From assembly GCA_022573895.1 (NCBI GenBank), contig JACZTB010000003.1:1-64000 (forward strand): a stretch of 64,000 bases of DNA, written 5' to 3'. Positions within the stretch are counted from its first letter, which is position 1. Each line of letters opens with the position of its first letter. The stretch comes from Nitrososphaerota archaeon. GTDB taxonomy: Archaea; Thermoproteota; Nitrososphaeria; Nitrososphaerales; Nitrosopumilaceae. Shown one piece after another: positions 60,674-64,000 of this stretch. The position numbers were made by a program, and so were the translations under genes. A model generated the notes under the pieces. That model was not told the origin of the DNA and searched no databases. It saw only the letters and a program-made list of their open reading frames with translations.

Positions 60674-61541
60674 ATGAAAATAGCACGATTGTTACATGGA
60701 AATAATGAAACATATGGTTTTGTTAAAGGTGACAAAGTAGCTACAAAAGACGTGATTATTTACCAAACAGGAGTTCCAATTCCAAACAATGTAAAAGATT
60801 TTCTTTTTGATGGGTGGTATGATGAAATTAAAAACAAAATTGAAGATTTACCATATGAAGAAAGTATTTCAAAATTCAAATTATTGTCACCAATTCCAAA
60901 TCCAAACAAAATAATTTGTTTAGCATTCAACTATACGGACCATGCTGAAGAACAAGGACTACAAGCACCCAAAGATCCTGTCATAATAATTAAACCACGA
61001 ACAGCACTAACGGGGACAGTCAGATATCATATGTCCAGATTTTGTTTCACAGCTAGACTATGAAGTGGAATTAGCCTTGATAATTGGAAAAAACTGCAAA
61101 AATATTAGTATAGAAGATGCATCAAGTGCAGTATTTGGATACATGGTATTCAATGATGTCTCAGCTAGAGATATTCAATTCAAAGATAAGCAGTTTACTA
61201 GGGGGAAGAGTTTTGATTCATTTGCACCATGTGGACCATGGATTACAACAGCTGATGAAATTCAAGATGCCCAAAATCTAAAGCTAACAACCAAAATTAA
61301 CGGAGAACTAAGACAAAATGCTTCTACAAGTAAAATGTTCATCAAAATCCCAGAAATTGTTTCAAAAATTTCTAAAGTAATGACCTTAGAAAAAGGAGAC
61401 ATTATTGCTACGGGAACACCAGCTGGAGTTATAGTAAACAACCCAAATGCAGTATTTTTGAAGGATGGGGATAAAGTAGAGATGGAAATTGAAGGTCTTG
61501 GAATTTTAAATAACACAATAAAATTTGTTAAATCAGATTAA
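60674..61541 (+). pseudogene. Fumarylacetoacetate hydrolase-family gene broken by a one-base frameshift
   Basis: Two frames together make one FAH-family protein of about 288 residues. The first reads MKIARLLHGNNETYGFVKGD ... KDPVIIIKPRTALTG and then runs out of phase to a stop at 61063; the second, in the +1 frame, reads IICPDFVSQLDYEVELALIIGK ... GSF-like ARDIQFKDKQFTRGKSFDSF ... GDIIATGTPAGV. Removing one G from the GGGG run at 61012-61015 restores the joined sequence RTALTGQSDIICPDF. All expected FAH motifs (metal site E-x-E-L-A, TGTPAGV) are then present. It is either a recent pseudogene or a sequencing/assembly error in a homopolymer. Confidence 0.88.
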
Positions 61542-62314
61542 GCTAAAGATTTCTTCATTAAACGAAATGAAATTCTACGTTCCAATGAATCAAAAAGTGG
61601 TAATTGTTCTTTAGTCAAAATTTGTATTCTTTCATAGTTTTTTTCTATACCATAATTTTGTAAAAAGGAAATTATTTGTAATGTAGTGTTTTGCGAACCT
61701 GAAAATAATGTAACAATTAAAGTGTTATCAAAATGCTCAGAATCAGTAAGAATTGCAATTGAATATTTACCATCTACATTAGATTTAATAATTTTATTTT
61801 GTTTATAAAATGTAGATAGTGTAGCATCATCAACTGGAAGCCACCTCCAAGATTTTACATAATGGGTATATAATTGACGATTTAGTGACTTCTCAAAGTG
61901 AATATCATAATTCGAATTTCTTTTTGGCATAAGAGAGTAGAAATTCCAAGTTTGAAAGATATCATAATCTAAAGAGTTTGCCATATTAATAGATGAAGTA
62001 TTTTCAGTATCAATTAACATAAAGGAAAATGAGGTATCCTTTTCTTTTCCTATTGATTCAGCATGTTTTACAAGTTCAGATGCAATTTTTTGTCTACGAA
62101 AATTTGGATCAATCCTAATTCCTTCAATCCAAGTTTGGTCTTTTGAGTAAAATGCATGACAGATTCCAACTGGAAACTGTTTTTCAGATAGGAACAAATT
62201 ACCTTCAGATAACCAAGAATCCCAAACTTGATCTACATAGTCTCCCCAAGAAAAAGTATCCTTACAAAATTTCAAAATTGGAATTTTATCTAAAGAATTT
62301 GCCTCTCTGATCAT
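61538..62314 (-). CDS. GNAT-family acetyltransferase
   Basis: 258 residues from the ATG at 62314 (an in-frame ATG at 62332 adds six residues). The N-terminal half carries the GNAT acetyl-CoA loop IRIDPNFRRQKIASELVKHA, with the substrate-binding strand around WIEGIRI and TSFSFMLIDTENTSSINMAN. The C-terminal half looks like a second, degenerate acetyltransferase-like domain. Substrate unknown. Its stop shares four bases with the broken FAH gene. Confidence 0.82.
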   Translation of the reverse strand: MIREANSLDKIPILKFCKDTFSWGDYVDQVWDSWLSEGNLFLSEKQFPVGICHAFYSKDQTWIEGIRIDPNFRRQKIASELVKHAESIGKEKDTSFSFMLIDTENTSSINMANSLDYDIFQTWNFYSLMPKRNSNYDIHFEKSLNRQLYTHYVKSWRWLPVDDATLSTFYKQNKIIKSNVDGKYSIAILTDSEHFDNTLIVTLFSGSQNTTLQIISFLQNYGIEKNYERIQILTKEQLPLFDSLERRISFRLMKKSLA

Positions 62315-62365
62315 TATCACCACTATATACAAAAAAATATTAAGAATGATCAGATAAAAACTGCA

Positions 62366-62674
62366 TTGGGAAAAATTATAGCCGGTAAAATATCTGATAT
62401 TTCTCCTGGAAAGATGATCAAGGTCTCTATTGATGGAAAAGATGTCTTAGTTGCAAATATTGATGGTAAATATTATGCAACAGACGATACTTGTACTCAT
62501 TCAGGTTCCAGCCTATCAGAAGGAAAATTGGATGGATGTACAATAACATGTGGTTGGCATGGAGCACAATTTAATTGTAAAACTGGAAAATTAGTTAAAT
62601 TTCCAGCAAAAATTAGAGATTTGACATCATACAATGTTGTGGTAGAATCAGATAACGTATTTGTAGAGATGTAA
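62366..62674 (+). CDS. Rieske [2Fe-2S] ferredoxin-like protein
   Basis: 102 residues, TTG start. The Rieske cluster ligands are C43 and H45 in DTCTHSGSS and C62 and H65 in TCGWHGAQF. The short length and lack of a membrane segment fit soluble Rieske ferredoxins that pass electrons to oxygenases or nitrite-type reductases; partner not visible nearby. Divergent from the GNAT gene. Confidence 0.9.
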   Translation: MGKIIAGKISDISPGKMIKVSIDGKDVLVANIDGKYYATDDTCTHSGSSLSEGKLDGCTITCGWHGAQFNCKTGKLVKFPAKIRDLTSYNVVVESDNVFVEM

Positions 62675-62710
62675 CTATATACTTCTAATTTTTAAGAAAA
62701 GGTGTAAAAA

Positions 62711-62980
62711 ATGGTAGACGAGGCTCAAAATAAAGAATCTATGAAAGGGGCAATTGAAACATTAAACCAGATTGCTTCAAATCATTCTACTCCAAAGATA
62801 ATAAAAAAATCAATTTCAGATTTGGTTGTAGATTTGATAAAAGAAGAGTATTCACTATCAGTAAGAGCCGCAAATACAATTAGTCTACTAGATGATGTAA
62901 CACAAGATCCTAACATGCCCTCATATGTAAGAACACAGTTATGGCAGGCAGTTTCAAAATTAGAAAGTATAAGAGAATAA
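62711..62980 (+). CDS. UPF0147 family protein
   Basis: 89 residues, entirely helical. The pattern AIETLNQIASNHSTPKIIKKSI, DLIKEEYSLSVRAANTISLL, DDVTQDPNMPSYVRTQLW matches UPF0147, a small archaeal family of unknown function. It lies 36 bases after the Rieske gene. Confidence 0.9.
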   Translation: MVDEAQNKESMKGAIETLNQIASNHSTPKIIKKSISDLVVDLIKEEYSLSVRAANTISLLDDVTQDPNMPSYVRTQLWQAVSKLESIRE

Positions 62981-63005
62981 ATTCTCTCTTGTAGAAATAA
63001 TACTA

Positions 63006-63767
63006 TTGAAAATTGAGGAATATTTAGAAACACTTCCAAAAAATTTACTTAGTGGAGAAGATGTTCAGCTACCAGTAAAATCTTTTAGAGAAATCTTCAA
63101 ATTTGTAGGTTTAGGAAAAAATGACATTTTTTATCATTTAGGTTGTGGAAATGAGATTGGAATTGAGATAGCAATAAATGAGTTCAAAGTAAAAAAAGCT
63201 GTAGGAATAGATTACAATCCTGAAAAAATTCAACATGCAAAAGAAATTCTTGAACAAAAAAATATTCAAGGGCAACTAATTTGCAAGAAAATAGAAGAAT
63301 CTGACATTTCAGATGCTTCTGTGATTTTGTTTTGGTTTACAGATGATAATGTGATTAATCAAATGTTGAAAAAATTTAAAAATCTAAAACCAGAAACAAA
63401 AATAATTACAATTTGGGGGCCACTTCCAGATTGTCTTCCAGATAAAGTAAATTTCCCATACATTATCAATAAAGTACCATTCAAAAAAGCACAAAATATG
63501 CAAGAGCAAGTATTGGCAATTTTTGGTGTAAAATGTGTAGATTTTGTAACAGCATGGGAATTTGCAGAAAGATATACAAAATCCATTGGAAATCCTGAAA
63601 TTAAAAATGATCGATTTTTGACAATCATACAAATGTTAGTAATTTGGATTAATGCAAAAAAATTAGGAGTAGCATGTGGTGAAGAAATTCCAGAATCTAT
63701 TCAAACTTATATCAATATCATGAAAATGTATTTTGATATCGATTTTGAATATCTTTTAAAGGAATAA
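63006..63767 (+). CDS. SAM-dependent methyltransferase-like protein
   Basis: 253 residues with TTG start. Class I methyltransferase motif I is FYHLGCGNEIGIEIA near residue 40-54, then VGIDYNPEKIQHAKEIL (motif II) and a motif-IV-like SDASVILFWFTDDNVINQ. The C-terminal part (GACGEEIPESIQTYINIMKM-like, here GVACGEEIPESIQTYIN) is helical. The C-terminal arrangement resembles histone-lysine methyltransferase-like folds only in outline; substrate unknown. Confidence 0.75.
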   Translation: MKIEEYLETLPKNLLSGEDVQLPVKSFREIFKFVGLGKNDIFYHLGCGNEIGIEIAINEFKVKKAVGIDYNPEKIQHAKEILEQKNIQGQLICKKIEESDISDASVILFWFTDDNVINQMLKKFKNLKPETKIITIWGPLPDCLPDKVNFPYIINKVPFKKAQNMQEQVLAIFGVKCVDFVTAWEFAERYTKSIGNPEIKNDRFLTIIQMLVIWINAKKLGVACGEEIPESIQTYINIMKMYFDIDFEYLLKE

Positions 63768-63807
63768 TCTGTACAACCCTTTTATTTTGTTTTGAAGTGA
63801 AAAGAGT

Positions 63808-64000
63808 ATGGAGAACAGGATTAACATCAATGTTTCTGCAATAGATTATGATAAAACAAGTAAAGCGTTAACTCGTCAATTAGTTCTTTTGGAAGAAATG
63901 GTTCACAGCAAAGAAGATTTTATTATGACTGATTCAGAATTTGCTTTTGGTTGGCACTTTTTTGTATTAAGTATAAACAAATCACTTGTTGAAAAATTGG
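63808..64000 (+). CDS. Unidentified protein, truncated by the window edge
   Basis: ATG at 63808, open to the edge (64 complete codons). It reads MENRININ ... SKALTRQLVLLEEMVHSKEDF ... DSEFAFGWHFFVLSI. No family can be named from this part. A TATA-like CTTTTATTTTG lies at about 63778-63790, 20-30 bases before the ATG. Confidence 0.6.
   Translation, partial: MENRININVSAIDYDKTSKALTRQLVLLEEMVHSKEDFIMTDSEFAFGWHFFVLSINKSLVEKL

Noticed and set aside
60674-61541. Two separate genes, 60674-61063 and 61065-61541
   Set aside because: Together they make one FAH-family protein once one G is removed; neither half is complete by itself.

Overview
The window is a compact, AT-rich archaeal chromosome segment. 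It almost certainly comes from an ammonia-oxidising thaumarchaeon of the Nitrosopumilus/Nitrosarchaeum type. The supporting signs are an unsplit RNA polymerase subunit A gene (rpoA, 1263 codons) next to an unsplit rpoB; TFB, LSm and archaeal-type ribosomal proteins; several exported proteins ending in a PEFG-type C-terminal sorting signal or in IPxWIKNNAKWW repeats; an archaeal isoprenoid lipid pathway; a two-domain multicopper oxidase; and many TATA boxes about 26 bases before start codons, which implies leaderless mRNAs. No rRNA, CRISPR array, transposase or prophage was seen.

Layout. 1-7.9 kb: accessory region with a truncated methyltransferase, exported proteins, many micro-proteins (DUF1059, two small zinc ribbons, a Cys-rich peptide), a ubiquitin-like protein, a candidate structured RNA and a TFB whose zinc ribbon lacks one Cys. 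7.9-10 kb: geranylgeranyl reductase, a Cys-cluster protein, and a tRNA-Gln(CUG) gene that appears to carry two introns. 10-22.4 kb: the transcription/translation cluster rpoH-rpoB-rpoA ... rpl30e-nusA-rps12-rps7 on the minus strand, interrupted by an LSm gene and two surface-protein genes. 22.5-26.2 kb: four tandem PEFG-type surface proteins, three with nearly identical 105-bp 3' ends. 26.1-31.1 kb: iscS-larE-larC facing mdh-larB, a nickel-pincer cofactor locus without larA. 31.2-42 kb: a B12/radical-SAM enzyme, large surface proteins, a CDF metal exporter with three C-terminal domains, and a ZIP transporter overlapping a multicopper oxidase. 42-47.7 kb: rps13-rps4, glmS, and a cobT-like/metallo-hydrolase/nnrE operon. 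47.8-52.6 kb: a Liv/Urt-type ABC transporter in three blocks. 52.7-61.5 kb: translin-like protein, tRNA-Leu(GAG), then rpoN-eno-rps2-mevalonate kinase-isopentenyl phosphate kinase-idi-prenyl synthase-gltX and a frameshifted fumarylacetoacetate-hydrolase gene. 61.5-64 kb: GNAT enzyme, Rieske protein, UPF0147, a methyltransferase and a gene cut by the right edge.

How the genes fit together. Mevalonate kinase, IPK, IDI and GGPP synthase supply C20 prenyl diphosphate for archaeal membrane lipids. The geranylgeranyl reductase saturates those chains, and the radical-SAM enzyme at 31.2 kb is a possible tetraether-modifying enzyme. IscS can supply sulfur to LarE, which with LarB and LarC would build the nickel-pincer nucleotide; the malate dehydrogenase inside this locus hints that the client racemase acts on a 2-hydroxyacid. 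The many exported beta-sandwich proteins share one module with different C-terminal ends and look like an expanding cell-surface family. Five tail-to-tail gene pairs overlap by exactly four bases, sharing their stop codons, so the genome is very tightly packed. Functions are assigned from recognisable motifs and family resemblance; no database search was possible.
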